From positions 181,651,548 through 181,715,547 of the forward strand of contig NC_064618.1 of NCBI RefSeq assembly GCF_023898315.1: a stretch of 64,000 bases of DNA, written 5' to 3'. Origin of the DNA: Schistocerca nitens. Lineage: Eukaryota > Arthropoda > Insecta > Orthoptera > Acrididae. Each line of letters begins with the position of its first letter. The first letter of the stretch is position 1. The translations under genes and the position numbers were made by a program. Shown here piece after piece: positions 46,862-60,268 of the stretch. The notes under the pieces are model-generated. The model was given only the letters and a program-made list of their open reading frames with translations, made no database searches and had not been told where the DNA came from.

Positions 46862-46994
46862 AGGGGGGAGGGGGAGATGGATGAAGAGAGGGGGGAGGGG
46901 GAGATTGATAGACAAAAGGGGGAGAAGAAGATTAGAATGTATATCCTATTGTCATACATATTTAGCAGTTGTGAAGCATTGTGGATTAACTAGT

Positions 46995-48269
<1,275 letters not shown>

Positions 48270-48522
48270 AGCAGATACAAACATGTGGTGGATGATAGCA
48301 GCAGTATTAGATTAGATTTGCTTTCATTCCAATTGATCTGTAGTGAGGAGGTCCTACAGGATGAAGAGCATGTCAGAAAAACAATAATATGTGACAAATA
48401 TTTACAACTGAAACAAATAAGCTGATGTACCTTCCACAAGTCCCTAGTGGAATGATCATCATTTTTTTAATGAACACTATATGAAAGAAGCATTTTACAA
48501 ACACTCGTTTACTAGGATCGCA

Positions 48523-50145
48523 TTAATGCATGGAGTAGGAGGAGTTGGCCACCAACAAATCTTTTAGGCTTCTCTTAAACTGAATTTCATTGGTTGTTAA
48601 GCTTTTTATGGCTGCTGACAAGTTATTGAAAATGTGTGTTCCCGAATAATGCACACCTTTTTGTACAAGAGTAAGTGACTTTAAATCCTTGTGAAGATTA
48701 TTCTTATTTCTAGTATTGATTTCATGAATTGAGCTGTTGGTTTGAAAAAGTGATACATTTTTAATGACAAATTTCATTAAGGAATAAATGTATTGGGAAG
48801 CAGCAGTTAGTATCTCTAGTTCCGTAAACAGTCTTCTGCAGGATGTTCTTGAGTTCACACCACGTATAACTCTCATTGCACATTTTTGTGCCTGGAAAAC
48901 TTTAGCTTGTCTTGATGAATTACCCCAAAAAATAAGTCATTACGGAATGAAAGTAAGTATAGTATGCCAGCTTTTTCATTTTTACATCCCCTATCATTTT
49001 TACATCCCCTATGTCTGACACAATTCACATTGAAACAGAGATTTGTTAAGACGTTTCAGCAGTTCTGTGGTGTGCTCCTCCCAGTTGAATTTATCATCAA
49101 GCTGTAATCCCAAGAATTTAACACTGTCCACTTCTTCTATTGGCCTGTCATCGTATGTTAGGCATATACTCGTGGGACACCCCTTACAAGTTCTGAACTG
49201 CATGTAGTGTGTTTTTTCAAAGTTTAGTGACAAAGAATTGGCTAGGAACCAGTGATTAATGCCCACAATTATTTTATTAGCCGATCTTTCTAAGACTACA
49301 CTTGATTTGCTATTTATTGCAATGTTTTGTATCATCAACAAAACAAACTTGGCACCTGGTAATGTTACTGATGATAGGTCACTGATATACACAAGAAATA
49401 GTAAGGGCCCTAAGATCGAACCTTGTGGGACCTCACATGTAATTAGTTCCCAGCTGGATGATGCCTGATCTCTTAATACGTATCTCTTTCCTAATAACAT
49501 CCTTTGTTTCCTGCCAGAGATATAAGATCTGAACCATTTTGCAGCATTTCCTATTACACCATCATATTCTAATTTACTTAAAAGGATATTGTGATATACA
49601 CAGTCAAATGCCCTTGACAGATCACAAAAAATACCAGTTGCCTCCAATTTTTCGTCCAATGAATTAAGTACATTTTCACTGTAAGTGTAGATAGCCTTCT
49701 CAATATCAGAACCCTTTAGAAATCTGACCCGCAACTGTGGCAGTATGTTATTTGTGATAAGATGGTTATAAAGATGACTGTACATTACCTTTTCTAAAAT
49801 TTTTGAGAATGCTGGCAAAAGAGAAATTGAATGGAAATTTGATGCTATTTCTTTATCTCCCTTCTTAAACAGTGGCTTAACTTCAGCATATTGCAACCAG
49901 TCAGGAAGTATTCCACTGATAAATGACTGGTTACACAGATAGCTTAATATGTTATCTAATTCAGAATGACTGTCTTTAACTAACTTTGTTGATATTTCAT
50001 CATACCCACTAGATGTTTTTGATTTTAAAGGTTGTATGATGGACATTACTTCTGCTGGGGTAGTGAGGGTCAAATTCATATTACGGAAGTTACTTGAAAT
50101 GTCTGGTATGAGGTATTCCATAGCAGCATCTACGGAACCTGACAA
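48523..50145 (-). pseudogene. Jockey-type LINE reverse transcriptase and C-terminal region
   Basis: The 378-codon frame has IIQPLKSKTSSGYDEISTKL, YAEVKPLFKKGDKEIASNF, LLPAFSKILEKVMYSHLYNH and EVPQGSILGPLLFLVYISDL, the usual order of Jockey-superfamily RT blocks. The catalytic F/YxDD box is lost to a local frame change: at its place the frame reads AKFVLLMIQNIAINSKSS. After a gap it ends with the C-terminal segment AMRVIRGVNSRTSCRRLFTE and a helical tail to 48523. Confidence 0.85.
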
Positions 50146-50317
50146 CCCCCATCTTTTCAGGAACAGTTATAAAATGTTTGTTAAAAAGTTCTGCAAGACT
50201 ATACACGTTTGTCACCAATGTATCATTTACTCTTAAAGCTATTTGTCCCTCTTCATGTCTAACATCAGACCTGTTTCAGATTAACAGACAGTTTTCTTTT
50301 TGTTTTACAAGACACCT

Positions 50318-50803
50318 CTATTCCTTGAGTAATCCATGGCTTCTTTGTAGACTTTGCTCTAACCTCAGTTTTGGGGGAAAACAGTGTTCAAATAAGGTAA
50401 GCACTTTATTAGCAAAAGAGTTATATTTTTCATTCATGCCACGAGCACTGTAAACATTAGTCCAGTGAATGTCTCCGAGGAGTGTCCTAAAATAATCAAT
50501 ATTTGGCTTATTGATTACCCTCTTGAGCTCAAATTTGACAGATTTTTTATCCTGTTCAGTATTAACATTTATCAGAAGGAACTGCATGACATGGTCTAGG
50601 CCATTGACTATTGGTTTTGTAATATAATTTCGTTCATTGGGCTTTTCTATAAAGATATTATCAAATGCTGTTTGTGAGCAATTGGCTACCCTAATAGGGA
50701 ACTTTACAGTGGGAATTAAGTTGAATGATAGTGTTACTAACTCAAATAAGTTCTTATTGGGAGAGCCTTTAAGGAAATCTACACTGAAGTCACCAGCAAC
50801 CAC
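50318..50803 (-). pseudogene. Jockey-type LINE endonuclease, C-terminal half
   Basis: The frame begins VAGDFSVDFLKGSPNKNLFE (the GDFN motif, here GDFS) and continues QTAFDNIFIEKPNERN and GLDHVMQFLLINVN (the S/LDH catalytic His region). The N-terminal half, including GIELLSVTGFRLASHFCRAD at about 53950-53880, is on the far side of the hAT insertion. Confidence 0.75.
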
Positions 50804-51375
50804 TATTTCTTTGTTTTTGGTTGTTAAATGGGCCAGTACAGCTTCAAGGTGGTTTATGAACAGATTAAAGTTACCTGCAGGTGCTCAGTAGAGCATGACA
50901 AAACGCTGCTCAGTCTCGCTCGCTTCTCGCTGAGTACGCGGCTCATTATCGCTCGCAGATGCGCGTGAGGTGGGGATGACTGATGTCACGCTATGAGACT
51001 GAGCCGCGACGAGGATTGTCGAATAGAACACGTGCCGGCCCGAGACTGCGAGCTCGCCGAGAGAATCGCATTATCATAACGTAGCGGTAGGCAGTAAACT
51101 GTCACGGAACTAAACTCAGCACGAGTGGTTCCGGAACCGGGACCAGTGCGATGACTACCATCACAAAAGATGTTGTGTTTTAAGGTAAGCCCTTCAATTA
51201 TTACTATATAATTACAGAACAGAGCTTCTGAATTCGAGACGTGATAGTATTTGATTAATTGAATCGCTTCTTTTGTGTAGAATTTTTTACTGAATTAATA
51301 CGTTTGTGTCCGTAAACGAAAAGAAAAATAGTCTTCGTGAAACATACATGAAGGTATTTATTACGACTGTTTCAG

Positions 51376-52534
51376 GTGGTTGTTGAAAGAGATACACATC
51401 TTCCAGTTGGTTACGTTCAGTGCCAAAATGGAAATTGTGGAGCATTGCCTGCTTACAAAGGAAGCACAACTGGAATGAACAGACATAAATGTAAGGATAA
51501 TCGACACTTGTCAAGCGTTGCAGCTGCCAGTGGTGATAAAATATCTATTAGGGACAAATGTGTTTCAATGTGTGCAACAGACCTCCGACCATTTAATATG
51601 GTAAGTGGTGCAGGATTCATAAACTTAGCTCAAGAACTGATAAATACAGGAGCAAAATATGGACAAATCACCACCCAAGACGTGCTACCTCCCCCAAGGA
51701 CTGTAGCACGACATATTAAGGAATTGGCTGATCAAGTCAGGAGTGAACTTATTCCAGAAGTGAAAGACGCAATTGGTAAAAACCAGTGTTCAATGACGTG
51801 CGATCTGTGGAGAGACAGTTATAGTAAGACCCATTACCGGACTGTCACATCCAGCTATATTGGTGAGTCGACGGACAAATGGAAACTAGAAAACAGTGTA
51901 CTCTTAACTACGAGGTTTCCTGATGTTGCCAAGACTGGTGAACATATCGTTACGGAAATATATGAACAAATGGCAGAGTTGCAGATAACGTCCTTGGAAC
52001 TAAGACAGGTTACTTTCGTTACACATCAGGGAGCTAACATCAAGAAAGCACTAGAAGCACACAAACGACTCCCATGTGCCGGCCAGAGTGGCCGTGCGGT
52101 TCTAGCCGCTACAGTCTGGAACTGACTGACCGCTACGGTCGCAGGTTCGAATCCTGCCTCAGACATGGATGTGTGTGATGTCCTTAGGTTAGTTAGGTTT
52201 AATTAGTTCTAAGTTCTAGGCAACTGATGACCTCAGAAGTTAAGTCGCATAGTGCTCAGAGCCATTTGAGCCATTTTGACTCCCATGTGTGATGCACTGT
52301 ATTAATACAGCACTGAGGCACACATTCAATGAAGGTTTTTTAATGGATGAGATTCCTGCAGTGTATGACTCCATCCTGACTGAACGTAAACTAGTAGGCT
52401 TTATGAAGCGATCTGGCTTAGTTGCGAGATTAGATAAAACCTTACACCATAATGTAGAAACCCCGGAACAATGTGTACATGATGTTAGACTCATTCCATT
52501 CACAGAAAGACCAAATAGAGACCGTTTTGCATGA
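51376..52534 (+). pseudogene. Hermes-like hAT transposase, truncated, with a SINE inside
   Basis: The frame opens after an acceptor-like TTTCAG at 51375 (GTGAG-type donor possible at 51183). It contains a zinc-finger-like CQNGNCGALPAYKGSTTGMN, CVSMCATDLRPFNMVSGAGF, YGQITTQDVLPPPRTVARHI and CSMTCDLWRDSYSKTHYRTV, the last with the first catalytic Asp. The second catalytic motif, usually TDxGAN, reads FVTHQGANIKKAL, so the Asp is His. The frame is split by a SINE at 52079-52277, then resumes as MHCINTALRHTFNEGFLMDE to 52534. The C-terminal half is missing. The organisation follows the Hermes/hobo/Activator family. Confidence 0.85.
52079..52277 (+). mobile_element. tRNA-derived SINE with 12-bp target duplication
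   Basis: A 199-bp SINE of the same family as 3231-3423. Box A-like GTGGCCGTGCGGTTCTAG and box B-like GGTTCGAATCC are clear. The perfect 12-bp duplication GACTCCCATGTG flanks it (52067-52078 and 52278-52289). It interrupts the Hermes-like transposase. Confidence 0.95.
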
Positions 52535-52554
52535 TTCAAACAAATCGTTTTTCT

Positions 52555-52896
52555 TTTGGGTGCTATTGTACGACTGCCGGTACAACAGTCTTTGGTTGGT
52601 CAGTTAGTTAGTTAAATGTTCGATAGATCATTTGAATGATTGTTTCATGGAAATGATGTGGAAAGAGCGTCTTTTTTCTCTGGCTACCACCTTTTCAATA
52701 GACATTCTTCAATGGAACAGAAGGAGTTGTCCATGATAAGTGGTTTTTAAGTTCGATTTAAACTCACTTTGCTACCTGCCAGACATTTTAATTTTTAAGT
52801 TCGATTTGAACTTACTTTGCTACCTGCCAGTCATTTTATGTTATTGGGCAAGTAATCAGAGATATTTGTTGCTGCATATTGAACTCCTTTCTGAGC
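52555..52896. other. Unclassified repeat with a ~53-bp tandem duplication
   Basis: TTTTTAAGTTCGATTT(A/G)AACT and ACTTTGCTACCTGCCAG occur twice in tandem (about 52743-52795 and 52796-52840). The preceding TTGGTTGGTCAGTTAGTTAG resembles a LINE 3' tail. No coding content recognised. Confidence 0.4.
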
Positions 52897-53097
52897 CGCC
52901 GGCCGGAGTGGCCATGCGGTTCTAGACGCTTCAGTCTGGAACCGAGTGACCACTATGGTTGCAGGTTCGAATCCTACCTCGGGAATGGATGTGTGTGATG
53001 TCCTTAGGTTAGTTAGGTTTAAGTACTTCTAAGTTCTAGGGAACTGATGACCTCAGAAGTTAAGTCCCATACTGCTCAGAGCCATTTGAACCATTTA
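52897..53097 (+). mobile_element. tRNA-derived SINE
   Basis: Same family as the two other SINEs: GTGGCCATGCGGTTCTAG and GGTTCGAATCC boxes, GATGTCCTTAGGTTAGTTAG body and AGAGCCATTTGAACCATTT end. I see no clear target duplication. Confidence 0.9.
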
Positions 53098-55837
53098 CAA
53101 AATGCACACACACAAAATTCAATATTAAAATCTATGGTAGGCAGGAAAGTGGTTGGCTAGTTTTCCTTGCTACTGCAAGAAATGACTTCATGTTGATGCT
53201 TAGCTTGGATCCAACGATAAGCGCATCTTCATGTAGAAAATAATTTACAGTCGTTATCTTTTGCTTTATCATAAGGTTTCACGATTTCCCTTGTCACCGT
53301 TACATGACAGTTTCTGAGTAAACTGAATGCCACCACTAATAGCACTTTTAGAGGAATCTTTGGCAGCTTTACTTTTATAATTATGTGGACTGGATTTGTT
53401 CGAATGTCTCAGTTTTGATTTGTTCGACAGAAATGTGTCTTAAATCTCCCAAAATGCATTCATACATACCAGCCCAACTGTGACATGTTACGTCACACAT
53501 GCATGTTCCTTACTAGTATACTTGTAACTCGGATAGTCGCACAGAGTACGATCCGCATTCGGAATGGCCCCATGGGACCGGCGGCGCTGCAGGTGGCCAG
53601 CCGAGAGTGTCGGGTCACCTCGTTATTGAGACCGCGCTCTTGGAACACGATAATCTCGAAGGCAGCATTCTCGCTGCTCAGTCTCGCTTACGAGAACAAG
53701 TGGGAATACGGCGACAGTTGACGGCCTCTAATGCTCAGTACACTCTTAATATTATGAAGGATTTTTTGTGAAAGTCTACTTCTTTTGTACATGCTTCCAT
53801 ATGCTGTTCTAGGCAAAATTTATGAATGTCTATGTTCTTAAATTTATGACAGTTCCTGATATATGTGTCAACTTCTCCTTTCTCCATATCTGCTCTACAA
53901 AAGTGAGATGCTAACCTAAATCCTGTAACACTTAAAAGTTCTATACCGGTGGTCACATGATGTTCAGAGAGGCAGATTATGTCAGCTGGGTTTGAGGACT
54001 CTAATTCATTTATGCAGATAATTAATTCATTAATTTTATTTCTCAGTCCTCAAAGATAGCTGACATTTCACACTGACTGAGTTACAATTGGATGGATTTG
54101 AAATTTCTGCTGATTGTTAAAAATTCTTAAGCAGCAGCTGTTTATGCTGATGTCCAAAATCATGTTTTTTGGTTTGTTTCTCAAACTGAAGGTTTGTCTC
54201 AATCCTAACCTCTCTTAAGACTTGGTTTCTTTCTGTCCTCCCTACCCTAAAAAAGGGTCTTTTCTGAACCCTATAACCACTGGTAGTTTATCACTCGTGA
54301 CAGTGTCTCCCCCATTTAACTTTCCCGCTATTTTCCCAGCCAGTTTACCCTTCCCTTTCCTGTTGAGGTGAAGGCCATGCCTAGTATAATCCCACCTATT
54401 GAGAGAGTCAACAGGAACCACACCAATGTGTGAACCTGCACCTGACATAGCAGGCCGTTCCAACTCCAAATTAACTCTCTTGACAAAAGAGGTTCAAATG
54501 AGGTCGGTCATGATGCCCAAGAACAGATACAAACTCAACACTAGTATGCTTCGATACTGATGCAATCTTTGCCAGGTCACACACACTACTGTACCCAGGA
54601 TCTCTGTCAATACTATTACCTGGCCCACCCACTATAATCACAGTGTCTTCCTTAGTGAAATCTCTGCAAAATGATCCTAAATCCTATGTCATCTGCTCTA
54701 GACCAGCATTAAATTTAAAAAAATTGGTGACCTGGTATTCTGATCCTAAGTTCATCCTGCAAAAGTTGGTCAACACCTCTTCCAAGGGAACTACCTAACA
54801 ACACTTTCTTACTCTTTACTGATTTCCCTACATTCTTAGTTTTCAATTTGCTGCTGAAAGTTTCTTGTAACCTATCAACACCTGCAACTGCTTGAGGCTC
54901 ACCAGCTTCTAACTGAAGCAACAGGTCAAATCTATTTTCCACATTCACCACAAAGCTGTCAGGCAACTGGAAATAACAATGAGTATTTTCTTCACTTTAG
55001 ATCTGCTCGTTGTTGCCTTTTTAGGCATGGGAACTGTGCCAAAGGACACACAGAACTGTGCCTCTGAGTCACAGTAATATTTCAAAACCATGAATCATCT
55101 GCTGTTATCAACATCGGTCAAAAATGTACTGTATTTTCTATCCAATTCCCCAAGTTTTTCACAAATGAGCACAGAGAAGGTGATTCTGGAACGAATTTTG
55201 TGCACACTTTCTTTGTCTGCAATTGTTCAGTCACGATTTAGTGGACAATGGTTTTGGGTATATTCAGAATCTGAGGTATCAGACAAACACTCATTCTAAA
55301 GTCTGTTTTTGAAACGTCACACACAAGAGTCACACTGTCATAACCTTTTGGCGTTGAAGAGCATTCACACACTGAGTTTCATCATCAGTATCACACCAGC
55401 CATCATGTTCCCAAACAATGACTGAATTTTTACAAATGACAATGCGCCACATCACTGGCCCACAACTGTTTGCGATTGGTTTAACGAACATTCTGGACAA
55501 TTCGAGTGAAGACAACTGGACATTGATCCTATCAAACATTTATGAGATAATCAAAATGACAGTTTGTGCACAAAATTCTGGACCAGTAACATTTTTGCAA
55601 TTATCGACAGGTACAGAGGCAGCATGGCTCAATGTTTCTGCAAGGGACTTCCAACGACTTGTTGGGTCCAGGCCACATCAAGTTGCTGCACTACACTGGG
55701 CAAAAGGAGGTCCAATACAATATTAAGAGGTATCCCATGACTTTTGTCACCTCTGTGTACTGAACAGTGAACAATTGGAGTACAATTGCAGGCAGGTTAT
55801 AAACCTAAAAAGGCAGTCATACAAGAAAGATAACTGT

Positions 55838-56092
55838 TGGAAACTTCCTGGTACATTTAAACTGTGTAGCGGACCATGATTCAAACTCATAATCCTGACA
55901 CATGTAGATAGTGCTCATAACTATTAAGCTAGCAACTCATAGCTCACAGTTAAGATGAAAGAACAGACTTAGGTATGGATAACTCATTAGAAGAGTGCTG
56001 GCTGTGAAGGCGAGATTCCTAGTTTGAGATCCAGTCCAGTACACAGTTTTTATCTGCCGACAGGTTTCATAACAGTGCATGCACTGCTGCTA
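55838..56092. mobile_element. Fold-back repeat made of two inverted tRNA-like SINE/MITE arms
   Basis: The left arm (GGAAACTTCCTGGTACATTT, then ACTGTGTAGCGGACCATGAT) is the inverse of the right arm (CAGTACACAGTTTTTATCTG, then CGACAGGTTTCATAACAGTG). Each arm has a degenerate box B-like region. It lies about 300 bp downstream, in gene direction, of the DDHD exon at 56396-56538. Confidence 0.6.
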
Positions 56093-56395
56093 AGTGATGG
56101 ATTTGTTCTGAATCATACCATTTTTGATGCAACAAAAAGAGTGAAATAAAGGGAGAAACGGAAGAAATATGAAAACATATGTATAAAACAGTATGCCGGT
56201 GTTTCAAAAATGAGAAACATAGGGAAACAAGATTAGCAACGTTGAAAGATTGATTCAAGGAAGCTAAAGACAATCAAGAACAACAGAAAGTTATCATTGC
56301 CCTGTATAATAAAACAAGATATTATCATTTTATTGAGAAACACTATATCTAACAAATAATTTTCCTACCACTACAAAAAAAAAACTGAAAATTAC

Positions 56396-56538
56396 TTTAT
56401 TCATCTCCTGCTCCAAGGCTTTGTCATCATTTTTGTGAAACATTGCCAGTTGGTAGACAGTATTCCATGTACTGCGAACAGAGTCTAGCAACATTTGTTT
56501 TAAGTCGGCTCCCATGCGGCTCACAGTCTCCTTCAGCT
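56396..56538 (-). CDS. DDHD2/SEC23IP-family phospholipase, exon before the penultimate one
   Basis: A 143-bp exon on the minus strand. The acceptor is TTTTCTTTAG before 56538 and the donor GTAATT follows 56396. It starts with AG completing a codon, then LKETVSRMGADLKQMLLDSV, RSTWNTVYQLAMFHKNDD and KALEQEMNK, ending exactly at a codon border in phase 0 with exon 43416-43597. It matches the helical stretch between the two halves of the DDHD domain of intracellular phospholipase A1. The next intron (12,798 bp) contains LINEs, hAT and minisatellite DNA. Exons encoding the lipase core and the first part of DDHD should lie to the right of the window; I found none up to 64000. Confidence 0.85.
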
Positions 56539-56590
56539 CTAAAGAAAATAAGCACATATAAATGTTAGTTACAATATACTCACTCTCTCA

Positions 56591-56592
<2 letters not shown>

Positions 56593-56650
<58 letters not shown>
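56593..56650. repeat. (CA)n microsatellite
   Basis: A CA run of about 58 bases, 55 bases upstream (in gene direction) of the DDHD exon, within the preceding intron. Confidence 0.95.
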
Positions 56651-56657
<7 letters not shown>

Positions 56658-57599
56658 GTGAATTAGAGGAAAATAGAAAATTGCGCTTTCATTTTGTAAA
56701 AACGTTTTGCAAAAAGAATGTATCCTGAATTTATGGAAAGTTAATGTACTGGTAACACATGCCAATTATGAAAAAATCTTTTGTAACAGAAATGGTTTCT
56801 CTTGGTGTTTTCAGTGTGTTGAATCATAACACAGTATATGTAATCGGTATTTCGTTATGAACCTTTATGCTGTTTACAAGAATATATATAATTTGGTCTT
56901 TGGTTCGAATTATAGTTCGCTCCTTTCTGTCTGACGGACAGAAGATCGTTAGCATCAGGCGCGTCTGTACGGAGGTGTCCGTGGACTGCTGCGTCAGCTA
57001 TGGGCCGCTTAGTGTGACGTCACTAACACTGCTGCATGGCCTTGTTATCCCGGGTGTGTCGACCAAGCCAAGTAAACTCAAGCAGAGCTATGCATAAGGG
57101 TCCCAGACCAAGGCAACCACCCCAGGTATTATCAAAAGCTGCATTTTACCTGTGAGGTGCAATCAGCGCAGCAAAGGAAAGAGAATTGTGGGAAAGAATT
57201 TTCCCAGAACAAAGCATCGACAGAATGTAGAGGACAAACAGTAGTTGATAGGCAAGATTCCAGCCACATAGGCAACAAGTGGTTAAAACAAAAACTTTGA
57301 TAGGACTGCAAGAAGAATTTTTTGTGAAAGTATGACTAACAAGAGTTAACGGGACAAACTGTAATTCCTAGACAAGAAATCTGACAAGGTGTATTCATCC
57401 CAGATGCAATAGTCACAGCGGTTGGTGGAACATGTATTACCAGCATGATAAATACTCATGAGGAAGAATTGCAAATACCGACACCCAAGGTACTTGCACA
57501 GCCTGTGCTTCCACCAGACATATGTAAAATCATTTATGTAAGAAGAGAACCAAATGCTGTAGTTAAATCTAGAAAGAGCCTTTTGCTAGATAACTTGTG

Positions 57600-58507
57600 A
57601 GTAGACCATTTGAGCAAAGAAGAGAAACAATCTATTGAAGAATTGTGCATCACCTATAACAACATGTTCCAGTTACCAGGTGATCGACTGACTCACACGA
57701 TGATAGTGGAGCATCAGATACCATTAATACCGAGACAGAAGATACAATCATCAGTCAACGACCATACACGATCCCACATGCCCAGCACAATGCACCAAAG
57801 AAAGATGTCGACAGTATGCTACCTGATAGAATAATATCGGCCAACAAGAGAGCTTGGAGCTTTCCTTTAACAATGCTGCCAAAAAATCAGATGCTAGTGG
57901 ACAACGTAAGCGAAGAATGGTAGCAGATTATAGAAAGTTAAATGAGATATCTCTCTCTATAGTGTACCCTCTCTTCCCCACATAGATGAAATACTAGACA
58001 GCTTAGGTAAAGCAAAATACTTTTCGAAGTTGGACCTAGATAAGGGATACTACAAGTACTGACAGATGACAAAATCAGGTGAAAACGGCATTCAGCATTC
58101 CCATGGGGCATTCTGAATACAATAACATGGCCATGGAGTTAATGGCAGCTCCATCCACATTCGAAAGATCGACAGTGTTGACTGGAATACAGGGTAACCT
58201 AGTTTTTACATATTTAGACAATGTCACTGTTTTGGGAGCTTTACTCAAGGAGCATAATACCTGACTCAAAGCAGTGTTAGAACATTAAGACAAAACAATG
58301 TAATGAAGGACAAGGGTGAGTTTTTGAGAAAGGAAGTCACCTCTTTGGATCATGTGTTGACAGCTAAGGGACTTCAGCCACATATGTCCGAAGTTGAAGC
58401 CATCAGGTGATATCATCAACCGCATACAATGACACAAGTAAAAGTGTGTTTAGGCCTCATCGGATACTACATGTGATTTTTGAGCAACTTCAGTAAGGTT
58501 GGCAAAC
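57600..58507 (+). pseudogene. Errantivirus-type reverse transcriptase, N-terminal part
   Basis: Blocks: SKEEKQSIEELCITYNNMFQ, a region of the type TLPHIDEILDSLGKAKYFSK followed by LDLDKGYY (polymerase catalytic Asp present), then a YLDNV box in place of Y.DD (the second catalytic Asp reads Asn), and GLQPHMSEVEAIR and VCLGLIGYY as connection. There are stops and shifts about every 40 to 80 codons. Cut at 58507 by an insertion. Confidence 0.8.
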
Positions 58508-59004
58508 CAGAGTTGTCACGAGTTTCCCCAAGTGAAATTCTCTGGTATTTCCCTGATTTCCTGACAAGTTTTAGCATTTTTCCCTGACAAATTTTGAGAT
58601 TTCAAGAGTGAGTAGAGACACAAGCTGACAAGAAAATGTAGGGACTTCTGTATTTCTAAATGTGTGAGCAACAACCTTAAGAACTAACATCAACATCTTT
58701 TGTAATGAACTGTTTATAGATTGAGAAAGTAAGCCAAATGGTATGTGTGTTTCATGAAGACCGCTGATGTTTTATTTCAACAAAAATACACATTTCCTTG
58801 GAGTCGCAAGACAGATTTAAAATACCTTTACTGATTTCAGAAAACCTCAGAAAAAAGTAGACTTCTTGAAAGAAGTGTATAAGGCAGGGAAGAGTTGTGT
58901 AAACCAACACTATAGGTGACCACCAATAGAATATTGGTTCTACTATGTTCATTTTGTCAGTTATTACCCACTGTGTTATGCCCATTATTTTAGAGGTATT
59001 GTGT

Positions 59005-59255
59005 AATCACCTGCTTAGCTGAGTGGTAATGCGTTTGACTAACATGCAGCGGGCCTGGGTTCGATCCCCGGCCAGATTGGGGATTTTCTCAACTCGTGGA
59101 CTGGATGTTGTGTTATCCTCATCATCATTTCATGATCACTGACACACAAGAAGGCCAATGTGGCATCACCTGAACGAAGAATTGCAACCCGGCAGTCAAA
59201 CTTCCCTGGATGGGGCCTCATGGCCATCCATGCCACACAATCATTTCATTTTACA
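59005..59255 (+). mobile_element. tRNA-derived SINE, second family
   Basis: The head CTTAGCTGAGTGGTAATGCG and box B GGGTTCGATCCCC are tRNA-like. The body continues GGGGATTTTCTC and ATCCTCATCATCATTTCATG. This body differs from the SINE family at 3231, 52079 and 52897. Confidence 0.75.
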
Positions 59256-59819
59256 GGTACTGTGTGCTTTTTCTTTCAGCAAATATATGAGTACATAGTG
59301 CACAAACTGCCAGCGACTGCCACAATTTTCTTCTTTTTATTGTCCATACTTTCTAATATATGAACTACTTTCAAAGTGCCAAAATGTGCTAGAATAATAA
59401 AATGTCTATGAAACGCAACACTGTACAATGTACTTGTGGCGAGACAGTTGCAATTCCTGAAATCCATTGACTGTGGGCTCTGGCCTGCTGAGGAGCACCG
59501 CATTCCTGGGTCCATGATGAAAATCTGCCGCATTACGCCACACACAAACAGACCCGGCCTGCAGGCAGATTGGTGAGACTAGATCCTACAGGCAGGACCT
59601 GCACATTACTGGGAAATGATGGGCTTCAGATCAGCAGGCCTCTTCCATTAGACACACCTGCTGAAATGGCCCGTCATTGAAGTACACTCATGTGGCCAGC
59701 TGTTCATGAGTCACAAACACCATGCTGATGAAATGAGACTGCAGTGACCAATCCAAGCAACAGATAACTTGAGCAAATACTCTGAGAATCAATACTAATG
59801 ATCACTGATCTGCTGACAG

Positions 59820-60010
59820 GCATGTAGAGAAGACAATCACACTCTTACAACTAAATTTTCGGCCATAGCCTTTGTCAGAAAACGAGAGCACACACACTTT
59901 CACATAATAACTCTGACAACTCATGCATACACGACCGCTGTCTCCAGTCACTGTGTCATTAATCTCTCAGAATCAGATCCACACAAACCACTCCTCACAT
60001 CTCCCTGCCT
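59820..60010 (-). mobile_element. Penelope tail-type fragment
   Basis: Minus strand: GACAAAGGCTATGGCCGAAA near 59860 and a GTGTGTG-rich lead-in are the Penelope 3' tail pattern. About 190 bp. Confidence 0.5.
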
Positions 60011-60268
60011 CTCATCAGCAGCTGCTAGGCTAGCAGCAAGAAGTGGTGGCAGCACTGACTGCAAGCAGAGGGGAATGGCACGAAGGAGAGAAGCAATAAG
60101 AATGAGGGAGTTGGGAAGCAGTGCACATACTCAGCTGCACCCAGCAAGCGACGACGCACGACATCTCAGTAAACAAACCACTTCATCTACTGGGACAAAA
60201 AAAACGAGATTTTTCCATTGTTTTTTCCTTTTCAAATTTCCCTTATTCCAGAACTTGAGACAACCCTG

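Larger units (their letters stand above)
50889..53730 (+). mobile_element. hAT element (Hermes/hobo-like) inserted in a LINE
   Basis: The ends are TAGAGCATGAC at 50889 and, read inward from 53730, TAGAGGCCGTC. The flanks GTGCTCAG (50881-50888) and ATGCTCAG (53731-53738) match at 7 of 8 bases, fitting a hAT 8-bp target duplication. A CpG-rich stretch lies at each end, with CTGCTCAGTCTCGCT repeated directly near both (about 50907 and 53671). It contains a truncated transposase and two SINEs. Confidence 0.85.
48270..55085 (-). mobile_element. Jockey-type LINE split by a Hermes-like hAT
   Basis: Minus-strand order: 5' region with SLNRWDYTRHGLHLNRKG (54469-54242), start of endonuclease (53956-53735), a hAT insertion (53730-50889), end of endonuclease (50803-50318), reverse transcriptase (50145-49009), the C-terminal region (48876-48523) and a 3' untranslated region ending near AATCTAATCTAATA at about 48310. 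The element is nearly full-length but broken at many points. Confidence 0.8.
58508..60268. mobile_element. Non-autonomous TIR element (hAT-like) in the errantivirus RT
   Basis: The ends CAGAGTTGTCACGAGTTTC (58508) and, inverted, CAGGGTTGTCTCAAGTTCT (60268) are imperfect inverted repeats. Flanks GGCAAACC and GCAAATCC are similar but not a clean 8-bp duplication. The RT coding sequence resumes at 60269. There is no transposase inside; it contains a SINE (59005-59255) and a Penelope tail fragment. Confidence 0.65.

Noticed and set aside
59018-59085. Possible tRNA gene
   Set aside because: Box A and box B are present but the acceptor stem does not pair, and the sequence continues into a SINE body.
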